DNA of 36,018 nucleotides. Source: an uncultured Lactobacillus sp. (lineage in GTDB: Bacteria > Bacillota > Bacilli > Lactobacillales > Lactobacillaceae). A model generated the notes under the pieces. It was given only the letters and a program-made list of their open reading frames with translations, ran no database searches and was not told the origin of the DNA. The position numbers and the translations under genes were made by a program. Below are positions 7,348-15,146 of this stretch, in pieces. The stretch's first letter is position 1; the number at the start of each line of letters is the position of its first letter. Where the stretch lies: NCBI RefSeq assembly GCF_944327175.1, contig NZ_CALVGT010000041.1, positions 1-36,018 on the forward strand, in the 5' to 3' direction.

Positions 7348-8493
7348 ATGGAAGCCGCCAAAAGCAAAAGTTCAAATAATTTTTTGATCACCTTAAAGAA
7401 AATTTTTAGCGACCGAATTTTGCAGATCACCATCGTGATCACCATCATCAGTCTTTTCTTTGCCCGGCCGCGTAGCGCCGACATGAACTGGCACACGATC
7501 GAATCTGTCACGACCATGCTGGTCTTGATCCAGGTCTACAGCTACCTGCACGTTCTGGACATCATTGCCTATAAACTGACGGCGATCGCTGACTCCACCC
7601 GGAAGCTGATCCTCCTCTTTACTCTCTTGTCCGTCTTCTCGGGCATGTTCCTGGGTAACGACATCACCTGTTTGACCATGATTCCCCTGTACTTGAACAT
7701 CGCCAAGAAGTACAAGCTGCCAGAAATCCTGCCAGCCACTTTGATCGGGATGGGGGCCAACATCGGGGCGGCCTTCACGCCATGGGGCAACCCCCACAAC
7801 ATCTTCGTGGTCTCCAACTACCACTTAGCGCCTGCTATCTTCTTTAAGTGGACCCTGCCTTACCTGATCGCGGCCATGGTCGTCTTTCTCTGCATCTTCT
7901 TCTTTATCCCGAAGAAGAACATCCCGACCCAGGAAGTCGTTGAAATCGACGTCAGCTGGCCAACGACGATGATCACCACGGTCATCTTCTGCTTCTTCTT
8001 CGTCGGCGTCTTCAAGTTCGTTCCAATCTGGATGCCAATGCTGGCCTCCATCATCTGGGCCTTGATCGTCAACTGGAAGATCTTGCTCCACATTGACTAC
8101 TCCCTTTTACTGACCTTCACCCTTTTCTTCATCTTCATCAGTGACATCCAGCAGATTCCTTTTGTCGTGGCCCTAATCCACGGCCTGGTCGGCACTGAAA
8201 TGAGCACTTACTGGACATCCATCCTGTCCAGCCAGGTCATGAGCAACGTGCCATCAACCATCCTGGTCGGCAAGTTCTCCAAGTACGCTGAAGCCTTGAC
8301 CTTGGGTTCCAACATCGGTGGCTTCGGGTCACCAATCGGGTCCATGGCCAACATGCTGGTTATGCGGACCTTCTACGCCCACGCTTCCAAGGATGCCAAG
8401 AAGAAGTTCTTCCCGAAGTGGCTGGGCTACCAGATCGCCGGCTTGATCATCCTGTCCCTTATCGGCTGGATCATCGTCAAGTTGAACCTGTAG
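7348..8493 (+). CDS. SLC13/ArsB-NhaD superfamily anion permease
   Basis: The 381-aa, very hydrophobic protein has about ten membrane helices. Diagnostic stretches are GNDITCLTMIPL (about 112), ANIGAAFTPWGNPHN (about 144-158) and, in the second half, SNVPSTILVG with SNIGGFGSPIGSMANML. The paired Ser/Asn-Pro hairpins of the two halves are typical of the citrate/arsenite/Na-H antiporter-like permeases of the ion transporter superfamily. The substrate (a dicarboxylate, citrate or another anion) cannot be read from sequence. The ATG follows AGAGGA, the promoter has a perfect -35 and a possible operator, and a terminator follows. It is a single-gene unit. Confidence 0.85.
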   Translation: MEAAKSKSSNNFLITLKKIFSDRILQITIVITIISLFFARPRSADMNWHTIESVTTMLVLIQVYSYLHVLDIIAYKLTAIADSTRKLILLFTLLSVFSGMFLGNDITCLTMIPLYLNIAKKYKLPEILPATLIGMGANIGAAFTPWGNPHNIFVVSNYHLAPAIFFKWTLPYLIAAMVVFLCIFFFIPKKNIPTQEVVEIDVSWPTTMITTVIFCFFFVGVFKFVPIWMPMLASIIWALIVNWKILLHIDYSLLLTFTLFFIFISDIQQIPFVVALIHGLVGTEMSTYWTSILSSQVMSNVPSTILVGKFSKYAEALTLGSNIGGFGSPIGSMANMLVMRTFYAHASKDAKKKFFPKWLGYQIAGLIILSLIGWIIVKLNL

Positions 8494-8512
8494 CAAGACA
8501 TTAAATCTCTCG

Positions 8513-8539
8513 AGCGTCTCCTTATTGGAGGCGTTTTTT
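8513..8539 (+). terminator. Terminator of the permease gene
   Basis: CGTCTCC (8515-8521) pairs with GGAGGCG (8527-8533) with one wobble pair, then TTTTTT. Confidence 0.85.
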
Positions 8540-8572
8540 GCTTAAAAACTAGTGCTCAGTTGCCTTTTAATA

Positions 8573-8578
8573 TATAAT
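8573..8578 (+). promoter_or_regulatory. -10 element for lemA-htpX
   Basis: A perfect TATAAT lies 73 bases upstream of the lemA ATG, in an AT-rich stretch after the previous terminator. No good -35 was seen. The leader contains a GCCCC-TCA-GGGGC hairpin just before the GGGGAGG ribosome binding site, which could modulate translation. Confidence 0.45.
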
Positions 8579-8650
8579 TTACTAAAACGACCGGAAGTAT
8601 CTGGTCAAAGTTGATTTCGCCCCTCAGGGGCCTAGAAGGGGAGGCAAAAA

Positions 8651-9205
8651 ATGGCAGTCTGGATTATTGCTATTTTAGTCGTATTAATCGTTATTTTTTA
8701 CATTTCAGCCTACAACGGCCTGCAAAAGGCCAAGGTTAACACTGAAGAAGCCTGGAGTCAGATCAGCGTTCAGCTCAAGCGGCGCAACGACTTGATCCCG
8801 AACCTGGTGGAAACCGTCAAGGGCTACGCCAAGCACGAAAAGGAAACTTTGAGCAAGGTGGTTGAACTCAGAAACCAGCTGACTCAATTGCCAGCTGACG
8901 ACCACGAAGGGGCCATGCAGCTGTCCAACCAAATCACTGACAGCTTGAAGACCATCTTCGCCCTGTCTGAAAACTACCCGGACCTAAAGGCCAACACCAA
9001 CTTCGCCAACCTGCAGGAAGAACTGACCAACACGGAAAACAAGATTGCCTACTCACGGCAGCTCTTCAACTCCAGCGCGGCTGTCTACAACAAGATGCTC
9101 CTGGTCTTCCCATCCAACATCGTAGCCAACATCCACCACTTCACTAAGGTTGACTACCTGGACATCCCTGAAGAAGAAACCAAGGTACCAAAGGTATCCT
9201 TTTAA
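8651..9205 (+). CDS. lemA: LemA family protein
   Basis: The 184-aa protein has one N-terminal membrane helix (about residues 2-20) and a long helical domain with the family core [18 protein letters not shown] followed by [17 protein letters not shown], the usual LemA signature, and a C-terminal VFPSNIVA region. The length is normal for the family. The start is an ATG behind GGGGAGG. LemA is a membrane-anchored four-helix protein of unclear biochemical role, very often paired with the protease HtpX, as here: htpX starts 16 bases downstream. The pair is linked to membrane or envelope stress by context only. Confidence 0.95.
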   Translation: MAVWIIAILVVLIVIFYISAYNGLQKAKVNTEEAWSQISVQLKRRNDLIPNLVETVKGYAKHEKETLSKVVELRNQLTQLPADDHEGAMQLSNQITDSLKTIFALSENYPDLKANTNFANLQEELTNTENKIAYSRQLFNSSAAVYNKMLLVFPSNIVANIHHFTKVDYLDIPEEETKVPKVSF

Positions 9206-9221
9206 AGGCTAAGGGATCGCC

Positions 9222-10121
9222 ATGCTATACCAACAAATTACCCAAAATAAGCGGAAGACGGCCGGAGTCCTGGTCGTCTTTGTCTTGATCTTTGCCCTGG
9301 TAGGCGCGGGCCTGGGCCAGCTGATGTGGGACAAGCCCCTGCCGGGCATATTGACCGCTGGCGTCATTGCCTTGATTTACTCTTTCCTGGTCTTCCAGGA
9401 TCCGGTCAATGTCGTCATGAGCATGAACCATGCCCAGCATTTAAATAAAGAGGACAATCCCCAGCTTTTTCATATCGTGGAAGACATGGCTTTAGTGGCC
9501 AATATTCCCATGCCCGAGGTCTACTTGATTCCGGACAAGAGCCCCAACGCTTTTGCGACCGGCCTGTCGCCGGACAAGTCAGCCATCGCTGTCACCCAGG
9601 GGCTGCTGGACATGATGAACAGAGAAGAGTTGGAAGGGGTCCTGGGCCACGAGATTTCCCATATCCGCAACTATGACATCCGCCTGTCCATGGTGGCCCT
9701 GGTTTTAGTCAGTGCCATCAGCTTTATCGCCGACTTTGCCCAAAATTGGGTCTGGTTTGGCTTTGGCATTGACCGGGACGATGACGACGACCGGGAAGGC
9801 GGGACGATCGGGATGATCATCGGCGTGATCGGGGTTATTTTTGTTTTGATCCTGGGCCCTTTGGCGGCCAGCCTGGCTCAGATGGCCCTGTCCAGAAACC
9901 GGGAATACCTGGCCGACGCCAGTTCCGTTGAGCTGACTCGGAACCCGCACGGCTTGATCAGCGCCTTGACTAAGATTGAAAACAGCCAGCCAATGCAGGC
10001 CGCCAGCAGCGCCAGCGCCTCCTTGTACATTGAGGACCCGATTAAGCGGCACAGCCTGAGTCACCTCTTTGACACCCACCCGGCAACCACTGACCGGATC
10101 AAGCGCTTGGAAAAGATGTAA
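9222..10121 (+). CDS. htpX: Membrane zinc metalloprotease HtpX
   Basis: The 299-aa M48 protease has two N-terminal helices (about 13-35 and 42-60) and the zinc motif HEISH at 143-147. Two further helices (about 155-175 and 195-215) follow, and the third zinc ligand Glu228 lies in RNREYLADA. An unusual DDDDD cluster (186-190) sits in the loop between helices 3 and 4. HtpX degrades misfolded membrane proteins at the cytoplasmic face. It shares a transcript with lemA and ends in a strong terminator. The ATG is preceded by AAGGG. Confidence 0.96.
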   Translation: MLYQQITQNKRKTAGVLVVFVLIFALVGAGLGQLMWDKPLPGILTAGVIALIYSFLVFQDPVNVVMSMNHAQHLNKEDNPQLFHIVEDMALVANIPMPEVYLIPDKSPNAFATGLSPDKSAIAVTQGLLDMMNREELEGVLGHEISHIRNYDIRLSMVALVLVSAISFIADFAQNWVWFGFGIDRDDDDDREGGTIGMIIGVIGVIFVLILGPLAASLAQMALSRNREYLADASSVELTRNPHGLISALTKIENSQPMQAASSASASLYIEDPIKRHSLSHLFDTHPATTDRIKRLEKM

Positions 10122-10123
10122 TT

Positions 10124-10184
10124 ATGCAAAAAGCTTCCAGATTTTTCTGGAAGCTTTTTTGCTCTGCCTAAATTTAAGTTATAT
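10124..10184 (+). repeat. Direct repeat, left copy (contains htpX terminator)
   Basis: It begins ATGCAAAAAGCTTCC, includes the perfect hairpin AAAAAGCTTCCAGA/TCTGGAAGCTTTTTT that terminates htpX, and ends CTCTGCCTAAATTTAAG-TTATAT. The same 60 bases recur at 15087-15146, differing only by one extra G here after the T-run. The two copies bracket the Rgg/YcaO/ABC island. Confidence 0.9.
10127..10161 (+). terminator. Terminator of lemA-htpX
   Basis: A perfect 14-bp stem, AAAAAGCTTCCAGA with TCTGGAAGCTTTTT around TTTT, ends in a T-run starting 5 bases after the htpX stop. It is symmetrical and may act in both directions. Confidence 0.9.
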
Positions 10185-10203
10185 TTATCTCCCGTCTTCT
10201 ATT

Positions 10204-10212
10204 TGCTATAAT
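10204..10212 (+). promoter_or_regulatory. Extended -10 promoter of the rgg gene
   Basis: TGC-TATAAT is an extended -10 element 52 bases upstream of the ATG at 10264. No clear -35 is present, which extended -10 promoters tolerate. Confidence 0.6.
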
Positions 10213-10263
10213 GCACGTATTAAATTACTGTTTTTTCAAAAAAGTGTATTAGAGGAAAGAAAA

Positions 10264-11103
10264 ATGTACGGACAATATTTTAAAAGACTGCGGAATTATA
10301 AGAAGATGACGCTAGGTGAAGCAGCAAAAGATATTACTTCAAGCCCTGCCTTGTCACGCTGGGAAAATGATGTCGATGATATTCGGCTCAAAAAGTTTTT
10401 AGCCTTATTAGACCGGGTGGGGGTCACCCCCCGGGAGTTTTTTGCGTATACGGAAGTCCAAGGAAATCTAGACAGCTCCTACTATGATGAGCTGCAATTG
10501 CTCATCCAGCAAAAAGACGGGCAAAGGCTTCATCAGATCTTTTTACGTCAAATCAGTAGCTTTCATCAAACAAAAGATCCAGATATTTTAGGAAAGGCAG
10601 TCGCCGCTGCCAACAGCTATTTCACCTTGACTAAAATAAACTGTTTAACAGACACTGACCTAGAGAGTTTTAAAGATTTACTGCTTGATAGCGAGTACTT
10701 AGATTTCAAAAGCCTGCGTTTTCTTGAAAATTCTGTTTATTTGATTGACTCTGACCTGCTCATTTCGTACAGCAGTAAAATCATCCACCAACTCAACCAC
10801 TTAGAACAGGTAGACTACGAACTATATTTAAACGCTTGGACAGCCCTAACCAATATTATTTTCAGCCTAATTCGTCAAAAACAAGCTTCTGCCGCAGACA
10901 GGATTCTAGACCGGCTGCTGCCAATCGATCTGCCGCAACAAATGGCTGCTTTTAAAATTAGAATCGTTTTTTTCAAAAAATTGCTGGCTTACCGGGAAAG
11001 CGGCGATGACCGGGAAATCAATGCTTTTTTAAAGTCTCTAACTGAAATTGGGCTAAGCAATTTGGTAAGTGAACTTTTGAATTATTGGGATAGCGTTTAC
11101 TGA
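10264..11103 (+). CDS. Rgg/GadR/MutR-type transcriptional regulator
   Basis: The 279-aa product starts at the ATG at 10264 behind AGAGGAAAG; the open frame extends upstream through the htpX tail and promoter, which is not the start. Residues 5-60 form an XRE-type helix-turn-helix (FKRLRNYKKMTLGEAA, then SRWENDVDDIRLKKFLALL with the Rgg-typical VTPREFF). The remaining 220 residues are a helical repeat domain as in peptide-sensing Rgg proteins. Rgg regulators bind short imported pheromones and control adjacent peptide or bacteriocin genes. The gene converges on ycaO and overlaps its end by 7 bases. It most likely controls the unit starting at 14987; no obvious pheromone gene is adjacent. Confidence 0.85.
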   Translation: MYGQYFKRLRNYKKMTLGEAAKDITSSPALSRWENDVDDIRLKKFLALLDRVGVTPREFFAYTEVQGNLDSSYYDELQLLIQQKDGQRLHQIFLRQISSFHQTKDPDILGKAVAAANSYFTLTKINCLTDTDLESFKDLLLDSEYLDFKSLRFLENSVYLIDSDLLISYSSKIIHQLNHLEQVDYELYLNAWTALTNIIFSLIRQKQASAADRILDRLLPIDLPQQMAAFKIRIVFFKKLLAYRESGDDREINAFLKSLTEIGLSNLVSELLNYWDSVY

Positions 11104-12287
11104 TAGCCGTTGCTACACAGCCTAGGCGTTACAATCTGACCTTCAAAAATCAGATTAAAGCGTTCAAAATGAGGTATTAACGACTGAACGAGTACAAAGT
11201 CCGGATCTTCTTTCACCACTCGATAATAAATTTTCCTGCCTTCTTGTCTAAGCCTTTCTCTCTCATAGCTGATCATTTGATCAACTTCTTTTGCATATAT
11301 ATCATATTGACGATATCTCATGCTAGCCAATTTTTTTGTAAAAGTTAGAGACAGCATCTTCTTCACAGGAGAGATTTCAGACCATATCAAGTTCAAACGC
11401 TTCCGCAATTGTTGACTTTCACTTTCCTCTTTTACGGATACTAATTGATATGCCTCCGTGAGCGACCTCATTATAGCGTATCGCTCATCTACTGAGCTCC
11501 CTGAACCGTAAATTGGGAGAATATCGCTACCTTGAGATAGAACAGCGGTAAAATAGGTCGGTATTTGATAGCTATTAATTACTTTTACCAGTATTACTTC
11601 TGCATCTGCCGTATCTTTTAATCCTAGATAGATTTTGTACAAATCCTTAGGCAAAGATTTAGGAATCATCTTAAATGCAGTTACCGAGTTTTCCTTAATA
11701 CCTAATCCGTATTTGATGATGAACCTTGAAATACTGTCTCTTTCAATCAATTCGTTAATGGAATGAAGCAAAGCTTCATTTACAGTTGATCCACTTGCAT
11801 AGCCACTATCAGAAGCATACTGGTAGGCATGAGTGTTTATCGAAACACTATCGTCTATGAAATTAACGTCGCTTAAAAAGGATGGATAATAGACTTCTTT
11901 TGAACTTTCGATATCGACAAACGAATCTACTGTCAGCTTTGTATTTTTTGAAAGTTGATTTAAAGCTGGATCATCCAAAAAATCGAGATCTTGTTCCATA
12001 ATCTGCGACACAAGCACTCGTCGCTTAGCCAAATGTGTCTGCGAGTTATAAAACAAATGCTCTATACTCTCGAATTCAGCTCCTAATACGGGCATATGAC
12101 CCATCCCTTTGCCCATTCCAACGGAAACTTGTTGCTTTTTTGAGTCGCTTAAAATACACTGAACAGTTTGCAAGGCTAGATTAGCAGAAACCCACATTCT
12201 ATAGTCAGCAGTTAAATGCAGTCGATTAATTAACTCAAGCCAATTAGTATGTGCATCAGCATCTGGCACTTCTCTCTCAATTTGCAA
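11097..12287 (-). CDS. Stand-alone YcaO-domain peptide-modifying enzyme
   Basis: The likely start is the TTG at 12287, behind GGAGGG, giving 396 aa. The YcaO ATP-binding core is visible: SG at 165-166, Glu171-Ala, Glu179 and Ile-Glu182-Arg183-Asp in the first motif, and GSGSS...RSLTEAYQ (Arg274, Glu278, Gln281) in the second. YcaO enzymes use ATP to activate a peptide backbone amide, giving azolines, thioamides or amidines. The C-terminus ends VTPRLCSNGYQ, lacking the PxPxP tail common in azoline-forming members. No fused or adjacent E1-like, TfuA or dehydrogenase gene exists. The gene follows the 50-aa peptide after a hairpin. It is AT-rich compared with core genes. The YcaO assignment is firm; the reaction is unknown. 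Confidence 0.85.
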   Translation of the reverse strand: MQIEREVPDADAHTNWLELINRLHLTADYRMWVSANLALQTVQCILSDSKKQQVSVGMGKGMGHMPVLGAEFESIEHLFYNSQTHLAKRRVLVSQIMEQDLDFLDDPALNQLSKNTKLTVDSFVDIESSKEVYYPSFLSDVNFIDDSVSINTHAYQYASDSGYASGSTVNEALLHSINELIERDSISRFIIKYGLGIKENSVTAFKMIPKSLPKDLYKIYLGLKDTADAEVILVKVINSYQIPTYFTAVLSQGSDILPIYGSGSSVDERYAIMRSLTEAYQLVSVKEESESQQLRKRLNLIWSEISPVKKMLSLTFTKKLASMRYRQYDIYAKEVDQMISYERERLRQEGRKIYYRVVKEDPDFVLVQSLIPHFERFNLIFEGQIVTPRLCSNGYQ

Positions 12288-12306
12288 ATCTTTCCCTCCA
12301 TAAAAT

Positions 12307-12360
12307 AAAAGATCACGCAATATTGGCTTTTCTAAAAGGTGCCATTAGCCGTGATCTTTT
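12307..12360 (-). terminator. Readthrough hairpin between the peptide and ycaO
   Basis: On the minus strand an 11-bp perfect stem, AAAAGATCACG with CGTGATCTTTT, encloses a further TGGC/GCCA and CTTTT/AAAAG pairing. It is followed by ATTTTA and then directly by the GGAGGG of ycaO. It starts right after the peptide stop. This layout typically lets much more peptide mRNA than enzyme mRNA be made. Confidence 0.8.
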
Positions 12361-12365
12361 CTACT

Positions 12366-12518
12366 CTACTTAACTACTTCTGTTTTAACATTGTTTAATT
12401 GGTCAGATAACTCTTTCGGACTGCTCATTAAAGCGTTGAAGAAGTTCAATTCTTCATCATTTAAGCCTTCTACAAGAAATGGTCCGCCTTTTGTTAATTC
12501 AGTTCTAGTACGTCCCAT
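12366..12518 (-). CDS. Putative RiPP precursor peptide, 50 aa
   Basis: The ATG at 12518 has an excellent AAAGGAGG site; an upstream in-frame start would lie inside it. The peptide starts MGRTRTELTKGGPF, continues with an acidic helical middle (DEELNFF), and ends with SSPKELSDQ and TEVVK. It has no cysteine; Ser32, Ser33, Ser38 and Thr46 are the only hydroxyl residues in the C-terminal half. A Gly-Gly occurs at 11-12 but without the usual double-glycine leader spacing. The FFNALMSSPKELSDQL stretch loosely resembles Nif11-type leaders. It lies between an exporter and a YcaO enzyme and is followed by an attenuating hairpin, so a precursor role is inferred from context. Confidence 0.7.
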   Translation of the reverse strand: MGRTRTELTKGGPFLVEGLNDEELNFFNALMSSPKELSDQLNNVKTEVVK

Positions 12519-12550
12519 ATCACAACACCTCCTTTCTAGATAATCATTTC

Positions 12551-13315
12551 TCAATTAGCCGATGAATAATGCCTCAGCCCCCATTGCCAAAACTTGACCG
12601 AGAGCCAGTAAAGGATAGTCAGAAAAACCAGAAGATATATGAGCAGACTTTTTCCCCGTCCTAGCAGCCAGTCCACCGGCAAGTTGCTGACTAGCAAAAG
12701 TGGAATAATCCATGTAAAAAGCTGTTGAATAACTCGCGGAAAAATCTGTTTTGGCCGTCCGGCCAAGCTGACCAGATCTTCTACAATCCCTCCCAAAGCC
12801 GTCAGTCCTTCAAACCAAAAAAGCAAAGTTAAGCACAATTGGTTCAAAATAAAAATCAAGGCTGCAGGTAAGACGATCATGCAATTGATCAGCATGATCT
12901 GGCCAAAACTTGCCCCTTCGCGAATAAGGTAATAAGCCAGTAGTCCAAGCGAAAGCAGTAAGTTGAAAAAACTTGGAATATCCAAACTTCTGCCAACAGC
13001 CAGCCAATAACTTGAGCTTGGCCGAACCAGCAGATAGTCGAGATTGCCTTCCAAAATATCTTCACCTAGTCCTTCATGGCCTAAAATAAAAAACAAATTG
13101 TAAAGATAAGTCGCGCTGTTCATGAAACTAATCATGATAAAATAACGGTTTGCCGTCCAACCAGCCAGATTCTCCCTCTGACTAAAGTAAATCTGCCCCG
13201 TAAACAGCTCAATCAGCAGAAAGACAGCTGCCAAAACAAAAGTAATAATGCTAGTACCGCGGTAGATCATAAACTCAGCTAAGCTTTGCCGCCAAATAGC
13301 CTTGATCGTTCTCAT
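12551..13315 (-). CDS. ABC-2 type permease subunit (DUF990-like), second
   Basis: The 254-aa protein has six predicted membrane helices and the stretch GLGEDILEGNLDYLLVRPSSS, which resembles the conserved segment of DUF990-type ABC-2 permeases. Its ATG overlaps the stop of the preceding permease by 4 bases (ATGA), so the two are translationally coupled and probably form a heterodimer. The stop lies 32 bases before the peptide gene. Probable role: export of, or immunity to, the modified peptide. The transported molecule is inferred from context only. Confidence 0.82.
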   Translation of the reverse strand: MRTIKAIWRQSLAEFMIYRGTSIITFVLAAVFLLIELFTGQIYFSQRENLAGWTANRYFIMISFMNSATYLYNLFFILGHEGLGEDILEGNLDYLLVRPSSSYWLAVGRSLDIPSFFNLLLSLGLLAYYLIREGASFGQIMLINCMIVLPAALIFILNQLCLTLLFWFEGLTALGGIVEDLVSLAGRPKQIFPRVIQQLFTWIIPLLLVSNLPVDWLLGRGKSLLIYLLVFLTILYWLSVKFWQWGLRHYSSAN

Positions 13316-14058
13316 GCTCCTGCCCCCTCAAAAGTTTTAATACCTTTTTGGAATAAAGCCTTTTCCAGCAGCACACTAAAGAGCAGCCAACAACAAGCGG
13401 CAAGGCAATTTGCAAAAAAATCACGCTGGTCTGCTGATCCTGTCAACAAGCGCGCTGGAAAATCCGTTACCAGAGAAAAAGGATTGTACTTCAAATATTG
13501 GTAAGCCGGACCCAGGAGTTTCAAAGGAAAATATAAGCCGCCTAGCAGCAAGTAAACCGCATTGATCCCACTTCTAAGCGGCCACATATTGATCAGCCAA
13601 AAGCTGAGCATGGCTAAAAGCATCATTAAACTGAAAAACATCAGACTGCTCAAAGCCAGGTAGATCAAGAGCAAAAGCATTAAGCCAGCGCTTTTTACTA
13701 AAAAAAGGACCAAGAGCAGGTATAGCAACAAAAGCGGAGTCTGCAGGCCTAAATTGTAATTGAACAGGTACCAATACAAAGATAACGGCCTCGTTAAATA
13801 GAGGGATAGATTCCCAGTTTTTACCAGATCCGCAAACTGAAAAACTGGCCCAGTCGTAAAAATCAGACTAATCAGATTGGTTGCCAACAAGTAGCGAGCC
13901 ATTTGCTGAAAGTTGCTGGACTCTGCCAAAATAAACTTCCATATTAAAACGGTAACCAGCAGACTTACCAGTTGCAAGGCCAGCTTCATAACCGTATTGG
14001 CCCGGTAGATCAAACTGTTTTTTAAGCCAAGATAATAAACTGGCAGATATTTTCTCAT
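13312..14058 (-). CDS. ABC-2 type permease subunit (DUF990-like), first
   Basis: The 248-aa protein has six predicted membrane helices and the segment FADLVKTGNLSLYLTRPLSLYW, the counterpart of the VRP segment in its partner (a KTG-L-x-x-L-x-RP pattern). The ATG overlaps the ATPase stop by 4 bases. The one ATPase plus two dissimilar permeases layout is that of heteromeric ABC-2 exporters of the DUF990 group, which often serve antimicrobial peptide efflux or self-protection. Confidence 0.82.
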   Translation of the reverse strand: MRKYLPVYYLGLKNSLIYRANTVMKLALQLVSLLVTVLIWKFILAESSNFQQMARYLLATNLISLIFTTGPVFQFADLVKTGNLSLYLTRPLSLYWYLFNYNLGLQTPLLLLYLLLVLFLVKSAGLMLLLLIYLALSSLMFFSLMMLLAMLSFWLINMWPLRSGINAVYLLLGGLYFPLKLLGPAYQYLKYNPFSLVTDFPARLLTGSADQRDFFANCLAACCWLLFSVLLEKALFQKGIKTFEGAGA

Positions 14059-14987
14059 TTTTTCTCTCTTTGATATATTTTCAAGATAACTTCTTCAATT
14101 GATATCCCATTTTTGCTCAAATAAATGATCTGTTCCGGCTGAAATGCTTCCATCCTTACAAAGAGTTGCTGAGGATCATGAATAATTTCTTCGCGGACAT
14201 CTGCCTGGTCATTGACCCAATACTTCAAGCAATAGCTATCAGCTTGATCGATTTCTAGCGGCAGCTTATTCAAACTATCATCAAAAATCAGCTCCCCCTT
14301 ACTTAAAATTAGCAAGCGCTGGGCTAAGGCCTCAATGTCACGGACATTGTGCGAAGTTAAAATAATCGTCGTCTGATGTCGACGGTTTTCAGTTTTTAAA
14401 AAATCATAAATCTTCTCTTGCGTCAGCAGGTCCAGGCCAATAGTTGGCTCATCCAGAAACAGATAGCTTGGTTCATGAATCAAGGAGCAGGCAAGTTCAC
14501 AGCGAATCCTCTGGCCCAAAGATAATTTGCGGATCGGCTTTTTTACGATCTCGCAAATATCCAGCAAATCACACAATTCTTGCAGCCGGCTTTGGTAGCG
14601 GTCTGGCTTTAATTGATAAATGGCCGCCAGCATATTCAAAGTGTCAACAGCAGGCAAGTTCCAGGACAGCTGCGACTTTTGCCCAAACATGACCCCAATC
14701 TGCCGCAATAGTTCCTTTTGGCGACTTCCCGGAACTATCCCAGCCACTGTCACTTGACCGCTGCTCGGCTGGATAATCCCAGTCAGTAGCTTGGTTAGGG
14801 TCGTCTTTCCTGCTCCATTTGGGCCAATCAAGCCAATAATTTCACCATCTTTTATAGTTAAATTCAGATCTTTCAAGGCAGGCACCAGCTGGTATTTCCG
14901 GTGGAAGATATCTTGCAGAGCTCCCTTTAAGCCCGGTTCCTTGCTGAAGGTCCGGTAATCAAACGAAAGCTGGTCAATTTCAATCAC
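14055..14987 (-). CDS. ABC exporter ATPase of the peptide island
   Basis: The likely start is the GTG at 14987, with AGGAGG six bases upstream; the ATG at 15002 would lie upstream of that site. The 310-aa product has Walker A GPNGAGKTT (55-63), a Q-loop at about 103, a signature written LSLGQR (155-160), Walker B YLFLDEP (about 175-181) and the switch His in LTSHN. The N-terminal insertion before Walker A and the C-terminal 90-residue extension match the NatA/DrrA-like ATPases that pair with DUF990 permeases. It is the first gene of a unit running through two permeases, the peptide and ycaO. Confidence 0.88.
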   Translation of the reverse strand: MIEIDQLSFDYRTFSKEPGLKGALQDIFHRKYQLVPALKDLNLTIKDGEIIGLIGPNGAGKTTLTKLLTGIIQPSSGQVTVAGIVPGSRQKELLRQIGVMFGQKSQLSWNLPAVDTLNMLAAIYQLKPDRYQSRLQELCDLLDICEIVKKPIRKLSLGQRIRCELACSLIHEPSYLFLDEPTIGLDLLTQEKIYDFLKTENRRHQTTIILTSHNVRDIEALAQRLLILSKGELIFDDSLNKLPLEIDQADSYCLKYWVNDQADVREEIIHDPQQLFVRMEAFQPEQIIYLSKNGISIEEVILKIYQREKK

Positions 14988-15024
14988 TCTTCTCCTCCTC
15001 ATATGTTGTTAATAATTGCTTAAT

Positions 15025-15079
15025 ATTCTAGTGCTAAAACTGCTCCTCCATCCTCATTTTTCATATTTGAAAATTTTCA
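15025..15079 (-). promoter_or_regulatory. Promoter region of the ABC-peptide-ycaO unit with a palindrome
   Basis: On the minus strand a TAGAAT -10-like box (15030-15025) lacks a -35. A perfect 12-bp palindrome, TGAAAATTTTCA, lies at 15068-15079, centred about 55 bases upstream of the expected transcription start. A poor core promoter with an upstream palindrome suits an activated promoter; Rgg is the obvious candidate activator. No site has been demonstrated. Confidence 0.4.
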
Positions 15080-15086
15080 TCTTCTC

Positions 15087-15146
15087 ATGCAAAAAGCTTC
15101 CAGATTTTTCTGGAAGCTTTTTTCTCTGCCTAAATTTAAGTTATAT
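15087..15146 (+). repeat. Direct repeat, right copy
   Basis: This is the second copy of the 60-bp sequence that follows htpX, with the same hairpin AAAAAGCTTCCAGA/TCTGGAAGCTTTTTT and the same CTCTGCCTAAATTTAAG tail, one base shorter. Here the terminator hairpin does not follow any gene; the neighbouring ATPase gene is transcribed away from it. This suggests it arose by duplication at an insertion. Confidence 0.9.
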
